NCBI RefSeq assembly: GCF_018873765.1
Contig: NC_057924.1
Coordinates: 62,001 to 126,000, forward strand
DNA from: Telopea speciosissima
Taxonomy: Eukaryota; Streptophyta; Magnoliopsida; Proteales; Proteaceae
Reading direction: 5' to 3'
Length of the DNA: 64,000 nt
The translations under genes were made by a program, and so were the position numbers. Below the pieces are notes generated by a model that was given only the letters and a program-made list of their open reading frames with translations, did not search any database and had not been told where the DNA came from. This document shows, piece by piece, positions 13,001 to 22,838 of this stretch (its first letter is position 1; each line of letters opens with the position of its first letter).

Positions 13001-14414
13001 GAGGCATGTTGGTTGTAAATGGGTCTTTGTTGTGAAGCACAAGGCTGATGGTTCTGTGGAGAGATACAAGGCGAGATTAGTCACCAAAGGGTTCACTCAA
13101 ACCCAAGGAATCGATTATCAAGAGACTTTTGCTGCTGTAGCGAAGATGAATAGTATACGGGTCATCATTTCTTGTGCTGTAAATCAAGGATGGGAACTTC
13201 AACAACTCGATGTGAAGAATGCCTTCCTACATGGAGACTTGAAAGATGTCTACATGGAGGTACCCCCGGGTTTTACCTCTTCAGAGACTCAAGGGAAAGT
13301 GTGCAAGTTAAAGAAGGCCATGTATGGTCTGAAGCAGTCCCCAAGGGCTTAGTTTGGCCAATTCCACAAGGCCATGATCGCATATGGGTATAAGCAGAGT
13401 AATGTAGACCACACATTGTTTGTTAAGAGAGTGGAACAGCAAGTTACCCTTTTGATTGTCTATGTTGATGACATAGTAATTACAAGCAGTGATGCACATG
13501 AGATTCAGAAGCTGAAAGCTTATTTGGGCACGGAGTTTGAAGTCAAGGATTTGGGCAAATTGAGGTACTTCCTAGGGATTGAGGTTGCCTATTCAGCTAA
13601 GGGCATATCTCTCTCTCAAAGGAAATATACCTTGGATTTATTGAAAGAAACAGGGATGCTTGGGTGTAAACCAGTAGATACCCCTTTGGAGCCCAACACA
13701 GATTTGAAGAGTAAGGAAGGTGAGCTAGTGGATAAAGGTAGCTATCAGAGGTTAGTGGGTCGATTGATTTACCTCTCACATACCCGGCCAGACATCACAT
13801 TTGCTGTAAGCCTTGTCAGCCAATACATGCATGATCCTCACTCTTCTCACTTGGAAGCAGCATACAGAATTCTCCGTTACCTCAAGTCAGCTCCGGGGAA
13901 AGGAGTATTGTTCTCTCCACACGGCCATCTCCGGATAGAAGCGTACACTGATGCAGATTGGGCTGGCAGTCCTGATGATCGGAAGTCCACATCTGGATAT
14001 TGCACATTTGTTGGAGGTAACCTAACTACTTGGAGAAGCAAAAAACAAGCTGTTGTGGCTCGATCTAGTGCTGAAGCTGAATTCCGAGCTATGGCACAGG
14101 GTATTTGTGAGCTTCTTTGGCTCAAGGGGCTTCTTCAAGACTTGGGGATGAGTGCTGATCTTCCTATGCGACTCTACTGTGACAGCAAGTCAACAATCAG
14201 CATTGCTCACAACCCGGTCCAACATGATCGGACCAAACATGTTGAGATTGACCGGCACTTCATTATAGAGAAGCTGGAACAAGGAATTATTTGTATTCCA
14301 TTTATTCAGCCTAGTGAACAGTTGGCTGATATCCTTACCAAAGGAATCAGTACAAAATTGTTCTTTTTTACTGTTAGCAAGTTGGGCATGTTTGATAAGT
14401 ATGCACCAACTTGA
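10026..14414 (+). pseudogene. Inner copia Gag-Pol polyprotein with a single amber stop
   Basis: One frame of 1463 codons, interrupted only by TAG at 13350-13352, encodes the whole polyprotein. In order: Gag core (residues 1-240); CCHC knuckle [14 protein letters not shown] near residue 263; aspartic protease DSGATYH near 380; GAG-pre-integrase WHRRLGHP near 515. The integrase core has HSDVWGP near 572, LRSDNGKEY near 640 and GVAERKNRH. Reverse transcriptase has [11 protein letters not shown] before the stop and YVDDIVIT after it, at about 13461. RNase H has ADWAGSPDDRKSTSGYC, then CDSKSTISIAHNP. The stop replaces the Trp expected after SPRA in reverse transcriptase (TGG to TAG is one transition). 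The terminal TGA at 14412-14414 overlaps the polypurine tract. Truncation before the catalytic YVDD should make it inactive unless read through. Confidence 0.92.
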
Positions 14415-14421
14415 GGGGGAG

Positions 14422-14585
14422 TGTTGTAATAGGGGTCCAAGGGTAAATCTGTCCATGGGGGTATTCTTCTATGTGGGTTTTAGTCCCACATTGCTTAGTT
14501 ATATTTTTGTCATATGATTTCCAGATTATAAATAAAGGCTGGACTATGATCACACTGATCAAGCCAGTATTCACGGAATTCCACA
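14422..14585 (+). repeat. Inner copia 3' LTR
   Basis: This 164-bp copy of 9445-9603 is preceded by the polypurine tract TTGAGGGGGAG at 14411-14421. It ends TTCCACA and is followed by the AAAAT target duplication. Confidence 0.93.
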
Positions 14586-14963
14586 AAAATAAATACTGAT
14601 TTCTATAAGAAATCAGATCTTCAACAAGCCAAAAAACGAGTTGCAACAGAAATCGATCCAGGGGAAGATTGCAAAAACAATCTGCCAATCACCGAAACTT
14701 GAAATTGAATTCTACTCTTAATAGAACTTCAAATAATAACCCTGACTCGATAAACATCCACGAAGTTGAGACTTAGTTCATCTTATATATTCATGAACTA
14801 GTCTCAAACATCCTCCAAAAATCGCAGCATAGGGTGCTGCAGCTCCTTCAAACCAAATCCACGAAAGATTTCAAACCTGGAGAAACTTCAGATCGCAATT
14901 CCTATGATAACAGAGAGTGAATAGAGTAGGTCTTAAGGAATTAAATTGATTCTTAAGAGCCTA

Positions 14964-14975
14964 GCTCTGATACCA
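14964..14975 (-). other. Primer binding site of outer copia
   Basis: On the minus strand the twelve bases TGGTATCAGAGC directly follow the 5' LTR. They match the complement of the plant initiator-Met tRNA 3' end. This proves the element's orientation. Confidence 0.9.
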
Positions 14976-15211
14976 TGTTAATATCAGTGATTTAGATGAA
15001 GAAAAGAGAGAAAAAGGAAGAAGAAGAAGAGACTGAACTGCAAGCTTTTGGGGAGAATAATATATCGTATTATTCTCCCCTCTTTCTAATATATATTATA
15101 GGGCATCTAAATACAAAAAGAGGACCAAAAGGTCCAAAATACCCCCACTTAACCATTCTCAGTATTAGCACCAGGCGCTAATACTGAGAACAGCATTCTT
15201 GACTTCTAACA
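14976..15211 (-). repeat. Outer copia 5' LTR
   Basis: This 236-bp repeat matches 4918-5151 with about ten differences and is followed by the ACTCT duplication at 15212-15216. Sequence 14591-14963 between the inner element and the primer binding site is the outer element's leader. Confidence 0.93.
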
Positions 15212-15216
15212 ACTCT

Positions 15217-15400
15217 AAAAAGAATGCTTCTATGAAACATGAAATAGTAACCGGTGGTATCCATAACGGCAATAAAGAGAACCAATGCAGCAACTTTGTC
15301 TGTATTGGAGGTACTTGATCCTCAAGTGGTCAACATGAAGGATGCTTCAAGGCTTTGAAGGCTGGGATAGATAAGAAGAGAGAAAAATACTGCCAATAAA
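15217..15400 (+). pseudogene. FAR1/FRS-family pseudogene, 3' part
   Basis: Reading continues from the left flank (…TAMSNS up to 4917) straight into KKNASMKHEIVTGG, then NGNKENQCSNFVCIGGT at 15217-15327. Joined across the retrotransposon this forms one FRS C-terminal region. A shifted frame just beyond gives CFKALKAGIDKKREK, typical of the basic FRS tail. The split shows that the copia insertion came after the FRS copy existed. Whether the FRS copy was already dead at that time cannot be told. Confidence 0.72.
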
Positions 15401-16481
15401 AAAAAGCAAAGGTTAGTTTCAACTATATGTATCAAATCTATTTACTTGTATATAAGTTGCAAGGTTATGGTGATTCCTATACTGTCATTATTTAGAACAT
15501 TTTAAGTGCAAGCACATTAGCTAGGGGGTGGTTGTGATTGGACACAAGAAAGAAGGGGAAATTACAAGATTTCCTAAAAATGGATTTCAGTTTACCAAAT
15601 TACCCACCTAATCTTTCGTTTAATCAAGTTACCCAAAATAAAGATTGGTATTACAAAACTACCCAAACCATTTCCCTCCCTCACCCACCTACAATTTTTG
15701 ACATTTTTACCCACAGCTTCCCTCTACCCTCTCTCTGATCACCACCTCCACCCTGTGACTAGCACTGGTGAAGAGAAAGCATCACTGGAGATTGATGGAT
15801 AGAGAACCCCGATGGGCATGCTGATTCCATAGTACAATGATGGCTGCGAGAGAGGTAGACTCCTGCGATTAGAGGAATGAAGGAGAGGATGACAAGGTGG
15901 TCGGGATCAGTAGAAAGTTCTTGTAGAGCCATTGACAGAGAGGGTCTTTGCCAGAGCAGGGTTCCCAGAGAGAGAGAGAGAGAAGCTGACGGCTGGGAAG
16001 GCATCACTGCCCATGCAATCAGATCCCCCACCGTCGATTCCGGCGACATCAACATCATTGTCCTGACTCACGAGGGGTGTGGTAAGCAACAAAAAATGGA
16101 ACGAGGAGGAAGGACATTTCCGTAAGAAAATGTAGGCCCATGGACCCTATAGGCATCCCAGTCATTGTTTTGGGCATTTGCATAATACGCATCTTTCTTT
16201 TGGCAATTTCAGTAATCCAAACTTCTTGGAGGGTATTTTTGTAAGGTGAAACCAATTTGGGGTAATCTGGTAGTTTTCCCAAGAATGAATGGGAGGGTAG
16301 GTAAAACCCATTTACAATTCAGATTATGGTGTTATTCCAGCAGTTGTAGTTTAATGGATAGCATAGGTAAGGCAATTCTCCATTCTGTTAGATTTTTAAT
16401 AGTCTTAGTCTTTCATCATGGTACTCAATAGTTATAAATCTGGTTTTTATATGGTTTCTGAAACCCTCTTTAAACAAACAG
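15401..16481. other. Intergenic, repeat-like sequence
   Basis: No gene is supported. The left half (15550-15730) and the right end (16200-16310) both contain 'accaaattaccc' / 'ggtaatctggt'-type motifs in opposite orientation. This is reminiscent of non-autonomous elements common in plants, but I could not define clean termini or a target duplication. An AG run lies at about 15967-15983. Frames at 15759-16125 on both strands look like chance openings. Confidence 0.4.
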
Positions 16482-16937
16482 AATATAATATCATTGAGTG
16501 TCCCTAATCATGAAGACACAACTAGCAGAAACTTTTTTGCACTAGAGGCTGATAGTTCCCTTGTTAGACACAACCAAGTTCTTCAGGTAACACCAGCTTT
16601 TCTTATTCTGTGACCATGTCTTACTTTCTTTTATTAACTTTAACTTCCTGAACTTCTTTTAGGGAAACACATGGTCTACATTGACAGTTCCTCCACATGA
16701 AGACATAACAAACATAATCTCTTTTTCACAATGGGGTGGTAGTTCCTTCGGTAGATATAACCAAACTTTCAGGTAACACAACTCTACTTATTGGATGACC
16801 ATAACTCTTTCTTCCTTATAATAACTTCCTCTTTTTGCACTTCTTATAGAGAAGTATACTGTCTGCAATTTCAACTAAATGCTTCAGAAGTGATGATCTT
16901 ACTGACCTTAAACCAGCACTTCGTACAAAGACTCAAG
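16482..16937 (+). CDS. Candidate three-exon gene fragment with duplicated exons, unknown function
   Basis: Three short exons with consensus splice sites join in one open frame of 101 codons: 16482-16586 (after aaacag, before gtaaca), 16663-16772 (after ttttag, before gtaaca) and 16850-16937 (after ttatag, before gtcagt). Intron phases match (0, then 2). Exons 1 and 2 are diverged duplicates at the protein level, sharing SL-S/T-VP-N/P-HED, then an SS-x-x-R-H/Y-NQ end, and their downstream introns are also alike. I do not recognise the family, and no start or stop codon in context was found. It could be part of a larger gene, a gene remnant, or duplicated intergenic DNA that is open by chance. 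Confidence 0.33.
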
Positions 16938-19428
16938 GTCAGTGTCTACACTGACTACAGAGTTCCATGTCTCTCTTATAAATAAGTGCTGTTTCCCTTT
17001 TCTCATGCGTCAATACATTCAATTTTAGGAGCAATAGAATGAGGTGAAGAGTTTGGACTAGGTGTGAACAAGAGGATGGTCCACCTTGAATATCGAGATG
17101 AACAAGACATTTGTAGTGGTGGATGGATAGGGGAGATGGTAGAATTGGTTTTTGGTCACAATTATTTGCATTATCTTTATCCCAATTACTGCCTACGGTT
17201 CTGTTTGAATAAGAATGTAGTAGAAGTTGTGCACTACTATGAAGCATATACAATTCTTTCGAAGTATATCAAGGATATGCATTCGTATGGAATTATCAGT
17301 TTTCAGCATATAAATAACCGTAAGAAGTCAGCAATAAACATAAACTGGAATATTGATGTGTTTAGGAGCCAGGCTGGGTTAGTGAACTAATTAATGGTCC
17401 GGCAAGCAATTAAACCAAGTTATCATAGCTATCATTTGTTTGTTTTGAGACTAATCTGAGTGCAGGTTGAGTTACTGAACATGTTATTAGTAAATTGCAG
17501 TTGCATTACTTGGTTTTTCTGAACAAGAATAGCGTAAAAATAAAGATAAACAATAGTGGTTTTTTTATGTAGGAAGCCATTTCTATTGACTATATTATAT
17601 TATACATTACAACAGGTTGATTGAGCAAGGAAAATCAGCCCCTTAGTAAGGATAGGAGAAATCTCAGGAAAATAAAATCTCCAACCCCGATTACACAATC
17701 AGATCACTCAAAGCTTAGCCTAGATCTAATGAAGATCACACAAAAGCCTAGATCTGCAGATGTGAAACTTGGACTACCAAGGGGAAGGGGCATGTCTCTA
17801 CTCTCTACTCTATATGGCAGGTGAGATGAAGAAAGTCTCCATTCTCCACCATGTACATGTGGCCTTCGTCCTGCATGAGTGGCTGCACGCACCTCCATTA
17901 ATGAGTGTGGTGCAGCTAGCATTCCTAATTGAAGAGTTCATGGATCTCAAATTTGGAAGCGATGAAGAAACTGCTTTCAAACCGACTGAAAAACCTGAAA
18001 ACAGCAAGGAAGTTAACTAATTATATTGGACAAGAGAATGCAGGTGTTGTGGGTGATTGACAGGGGATCTTTAGCCACTTAAAAAGGGGAGGGGAGGGGA
18101 GGGGAGGGGGGGGGGGGAGATGAACTGTTGGAAGGACTTATATTGAGAAGCAATGGACATGTTCTTTTTTTTTTTTCTAATTAATTGTTTGGTCAAAAAC
18201 TACTGCCGCTTCCTTTATCCTCTTAATGGGGACGACAGAAACATGAACTGTGGGGAGGTTGGTTTTGGTTGCATTGTGTCAAAGTTGCTGGTTGTGTGAG
18301 AGAACTGATGCTCCAATTACGATGACAAAGCAATTCATAACAGAACAGATACTGAAACTGTATGGTTAATTGCTGTCTGAAGAAAAGATTTGAAAGCAAA
18401 AGTTGCACTTGAATATTGTTTGTATTATGGGAAATATTATTATTCATGTAGATTATCAATTAAATAACAAAATATAAGGAAAGTAGTATTTATTGAAATA
18501 TTTGCGAGGCTGAAAAACTGTTTTAAGGGAAACAAAAAGATAAGGTTCAGGGAGAGGGGAGAGGGGAGAGGGGAGAGTTAGAAGAAGAAGAAGACCCACC
18601 TAGGACTTGTGAACCTGCCTGCTTCTTGATACTCTCACCCTCTATCTATCGTCATCACTCATCATAGTGTTTGGTTATGTTCACAGACTTCAGCAGCTAC
18701 TCTCTGTTTGAGTTTAATATATAATCAATTTTTCGATTGGCGGATCGTGTGAAATACTATACTATGGGCATGCAATCGAAAACAGAGAAAAGAAAATTAC
18801 ACCATCTAACTTCTAAAATGTTTGATGGTAACATACTATATTTTTGGCGACATTGCAAGATCTGATCCGAAAAAACTCAGTTTGGGTAAAGTTTAGTGGT
18901 TGTCTCTCCTGGAAGGAGTTCTGTCCTAGTCGTCAATGTTCTTTGGATAGTGAGGGGTGGTCTGGACTCTGGACTCTCGAGCAGTGTTTTAAAACGTGTA
19001 ACCGGTGATGGAAGCAGTCAACCAACCGGCAAGAATCGGTTTGACAAAGCCCTATAATCGGCAGATTGGAAGAATATTTCAACGATCTTGCTGTTTTTAT
19101 CCAGAAACTGACCGTTTTGAATCGTTAGAAATCGGGATCTCCAATTTCGATCTGATTCATCTATTCTTGAAATAGACCTAATAAACTGTCTCTAAACTGT
19201 GGAACATCATCTGATCCCTTAAAATTCATTCCAAATTCAAACTTTTTACGTGGAAGATCTTTCACAATGGTATTTAATTAATAAGAGAGTGAGTGAATTC
19301 CATTTGTGCGCCTAAATGTGATCCAGTCTCAAATAATCCTGTGTTGAATGCCCGCATACAAGGGGGCGAAATGAACCCCCCCTTTGCCCCAGGGGGTGAA
19401 GGGGTCACTAGACTGGGTAAGTCTTGCC

Positions 19429-19467
<39 letters not shown>

Positions 19468-19776
19468 ATAGAAAACATGCTACCTGGTCACGTGTGACAT
19501 GCGACCCCTAGTGTAAAATGACCATCGTACCCCCGCACTCCCATAGAAAAGGGAAATCCTTGGGAGGGCGACGAACGGTCATTTACTGCGGCCACGTAGT
19601 GTTCTGTTACATGTGAAAGTGGTGTGTGTGAGAGAGAGAGAAGGGATAAAGCTCAGGTGCAGGAGAGAGGATAAAAAAAAAAAAAAAAAACAGAGAAGGC
19701 GAGCGAGGCAGAGTCATTACTAACCCCAAAAACAAAACAAAACAAATTGAATTGTTGAGAGAAGGAAGGGGAAGAA
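16938..19776. other. Intergenic, low-complexity tracts
   Basis: I find no supported gene. Notable tracts are a (GGGGA)n/poly-G run at about 18082-18118, a (GAGGGGA)n run near 18547-18578 and a (TTA)n microsatellite at about 19433-19466. The stretch at 18980-19140 rich in 'accggt/aatcgg' resembles the decayed hAT-like sequences seen elsewhere in this window. Sequence 19470-19615 shares 'gctacctggtc' motifs with 30203-30245. The last about 100 bases are probably promoter and 5' UTR of the gene at 19777. Confidence 0.5.
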
Positions 19777-20910
19777 ATGGCGTTGGCGACGTTGAACCTG
19801 AATATCCACCATGATCATCATCATCATCATCGTACAATGTTGATATTACAATACCCTGTTTCCGTCATTCCCTCTACTACCTCTGTGGGCTTCGACTTGA
19901 ATCGCTGCTGCTCTGGTAATTACGTCGGTTTTGGCGGCGGCGGCAGCAGCTGTAGGGCTCTGATAGCAGTAACAGGAGGAAGAATAGGAAGAAGAAAGAG
20001 GTCAAGTCTGAGGGCCTTGAAGAGAAGTTGTCCAACTCGTGAGTTTCGGTCCCCATCGATTTCTGCAGCACTTCCCCCTCTTGATCTAACCGAGGATAAC
20101 GTCCGACAGGTCTTAGCCGACGCTCGAACCGAGGCAAGTAGTCTTTCTTATTTGATTTCTTTCTTTCTTTCTTTCTTTCTTTGCTTCTGTCTGGGTATCC
20201 AAAAGCCTCTTTTATCCATCCATCCATCCCACTCCCACTCCCACTCTCACTCTCACTGGAGTTTTAACGGAATTTCTGTTACTTGGCAGTTTGCACAGAT
20301 TTTCGACATTTCGGTGGGAATAACTGGTGAGTTGGTATTAGACTATTAGTATTACAACATTTTTTTGGGTTTGGGTGCCCATCTCTTCCTGACTCTCATC
20401 TCCTCTCCATTCATAGTGCTGTATCTATATTCTGAACTTGGATATATAATAATAATAATAATAATAATCATATACAAAAGGATTTTAGGAGAAGCCGAGC
20501 TCTCTGAAGTTGATGGCCCCTTCGTAAAGATCAGTCTCAAAGGTCGGTTCTGGCACAAACGTTCCACAGTTTTAGCCAGGCTTGGTAATTACCTGAAGCA
20601 GAGGATTCCCGTGAGTTCAACTTTCTCTCTCTCTCTCTCTCCCCCCAAAAAAAGAAATTCTCTTTCCTTTAGAACCTTAAATTAAAATTTTTTAAAAAAA
20701 AAATGTCTTATCTCTTATATATATGTGGAAAAAGTGATAATTTCAATTTGCGACGGAGCATAGGGTTTTTTCCCATCTGTTAAGTCCCTCCCAGTGAGTG
20801 TGGTGTCAATTGTGATTCATGAATCTATTTTTCCCCTTCTGAATCAGGAAATTTTGGAGGTCGACATTGAAGATGAAAAACAATTAGATGACAGCTCCGA
20901 AAACTTCTGA
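19777..20910 (+). CDS. NFU/NifU-like domain protein lacking CxxC, probably plastid-targeted
   Basis: Four exons, 19777-20133, 20290-20326, 20489-20610 and 20848-20910, join to a 192-residue protein. Residues 1 to about 95 are Ser/Arg-rich with few acids, like a chloroplast transit peptide, and include a His run at residues 11-18. Residues 104-182 read LTEDNVRQVLADARTE, then EVDGPFVKISLKG, then GNYLKQRIPEILEVDIEDE. This parallels NFU domains, which give a scaffold for Fe-S clusters. However, the position where NFU proteins carry CxxC reads RFWHKRS, with no cysteine, so cluster binding by that motif is not possible. Intron 1 appears to use a GC donor (GAG|gcaagt at 20134); nearby GT donors break the frame. 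The last exon ends in an acidic tail (EDEKQLDDSSENF). The function is unknown; the fold assignment is my inference. Confidence 0.82.
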
Positions 20911-21023
20911 GGTTGTATAACTTTTTCTTTACTACTATCCAAAAGAGTCTTCTGCTCTTCTGTTAAAATTGAATTCAATTCGCTCTGTTTGCTGCATGAA
21001 CCTTGTAAGTGTTGCAGTAGAGA

Positions 21024-21071
<48 letters not shown>

Positions 21072-22838
21072 GATTTTGATGTTGGTTTCGTAAACTATGT
21101 AAGACAATAACATTGCTGTTGAGAGCTCTTTCCTTACCCTCTCTGTGCCTAACAAATATGAGGTTTTCTAGCTAGGCTAGGTGGCCTAATAAATATCTTT
21201 CATGACCATTCCTCATATATTTATTTATTTATTTGTCAGAATTTTCATATCACCCATCCATATGGCAATAGTGAGATGATAGACCATCAAGAGATTCTTT
21301 TCTAGGAGGGTGGTCAGTTCTCGCCCCTTGGGTGTCTGGGCATGGGCATGGGCATGGGCGTGGGCGTGGGCAGTACACTCTCTCCCCACAAGAAACATTT
21401 CTCCTACAAATAAATACTCCCTCAATGGAAGATTCCTTACCAAAATTTTTAAAAATAAAAAAGGAGAAGATTTTCTATGAGAGCATTGTAAGGAGGAATT
21501 TGCACACTACGACCAATGAGGGATTAGAAAATGATATCGTCCATATATGACCTACATGGGACCCCACACGGTAGGAGAGAGAACTCTTCAGTATGGGTCC
21601 CTTTGTTTATTATCTGAGGAAGGTATAAAAGAATCTGTACAGAGCAGTGATGCAATCTTAAATTAGGCAGGTGCGTGTGTTGGTTAAAATTATTTCTAGT
21701 GTACATGACCATATACATTGGACATAGGTTTTGCTGGCATTGTGTGCCTATGTTTGGGTTATTTCACTTCTTTTATCTTGTTATCTCCACAACCCCCCAT
21801 CCAAGGCACAAATGCAATTTGCAAATGATCCCTCTAGCGCATTAGGGTTGTGCCACTTCCCCTCATTGAAGGGACTCAAGTTCAAGCCTAATTATTTGTA
21901 CCACTGACAGTAATTTGAGGTAATACCACAGCGTATGTCTGATTATGCTTTAGCTCTAGCTAGCTCTACCTCAAGTAATGGTAAGGTAGAGGTCCACAAG
22001 GCTTTTTGTGGGTACGAAACTATCTCAATTTGCTAAAGAATAGGGAACCCAGTTTGCTTACGAGGTATATGAGCAATATAACAAGCAGAAAACCTGTTCA
22101 CCATAATAAGAGTCAAAAGAGTTTCAGGTACTGGTCCGAAAGGGTAGGGCATGGGTTCGAATCCCATTCTTGACATCCCTTATTTTTTATTGTTTAATAA
22201 CAAAAAAAATAAGTGATAACAGGCTCTCAACAATAAAGCTCTGGGCACAACATATCTCAAGGCATTACCCTACTCAGCACTCAATGGTTTTTCCCTTACA
22301 GGGGGAATCCATCATCGCTAACGGCAGGCCTCAAAACCCTACCACCTAACCACCATTCCCTCTCCAACCACATTTTTTTTTTTTAAAAAAAAAAAATCTT
22401 CAGCCAACTAATATGCTTATGCTTGCTCATCAAAAGAATAAATAATTGATGAATCAACAGCTACATTGGAGCATCCTGTTATTGGCCCAAAAATACGTCA
22501 TCTGAATCAAATCCTCCCTCTCCCCTCCCACCCTCCTCTTAATCCCTGTGATTCGTTGAAACTATTAACTTGTGATACAAGCTTTACATGGACAATGTAC
22601 TAGTGCTATAAACTACACGAAAAGTATCTTACATATCAGCCTAGGCTTGTTGAATAACAATCTTATGTATAAAAATAATGAAACCCAATGGAGTCAGAAG
22701 CTTGGCTGCTGCATTTCATGTCCAAATCTAGAACAAACAACAATACATTCAGTGGCCTTGACCGGCGTCAACTCTTAATTCTTGATGGGGCAGTCAATGA
22801 AAGACCAGAATGCATCAAAATTGCTCCCACAACTGCAT
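20911..22838. other. Intergenic between convergent genes
   Basis: This is the space between the NFU-like gene and CLC-f, so it should include both 3' UTRs. It holds a (TC)n run at about 21029-21065 and a (gggcat/gggcgt)n hexamer run at about 21338-21371. Sequence near 22125-22180 includes 'gggttcgaatccc', a perfect T-arm/B-box-like hairpin typical of tRNA-derived SINEs, but a full tRNA cannot be folded. No coding gene was found. Confidence 0.55.

Larger units (their letters stand above)
9445..14585 (+). mobile_element. Inner Ty1/copia LTR retrotransposon, nearly intact
   Basis: This 5141-bp plus-strand element lies between LTRs at 9445-9603 and 14422-14585, with a perfect 5-bp target duplication AAAAT at 9440-9444 and 14586-14590. 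It landed in the 5' leader of the outer element, about 80 bp upstream of that element's gag start codon. Its LTRs differ by about four substitutions and one 5-bp indel. That is fewer than for the outer LTR pair, as expected for the younger of two nested insertions. Confidence 0.95.
4918..15211 (-). mobile_element. Outer Ty1/copia LTR retrotransposon (host of a nested copia)
   Basis: This is a complete minus-strand copia element. LTRs lie at 4918-5151 and 14976-15211, with a perfect 5-bp target duplication ACTCT at 4913-4917 and 15212-15216. The primer binding site is at 14964-14975 and the polypurine tract at 5152-5169. Removing the inner element (9445-14585) and one 5-bp duplication leaves about 5.15 kb, a normal copia length. 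The two LTRs differ at roughly ten positions by eye. It inserted into the FRS pseudogene, whose reading frame resumes immediately beyond the right duplication. Confidence 0.93.

Noticed and set aside
17704..18020. Small open frames on both strands near 17.8 kb
   Set aside because: No domain, no splice context and no conservation that I recognise; overlapping frames on both strands suggest chance.
22120..22185. tRNA gene (perfect 'gggttcgaatccc' T-arm-like hairpin)
   Set aside because: No acceptor stem pairing and no convincing D or anticodon arm; a SINE or tRNA-derived fragment is more likely.
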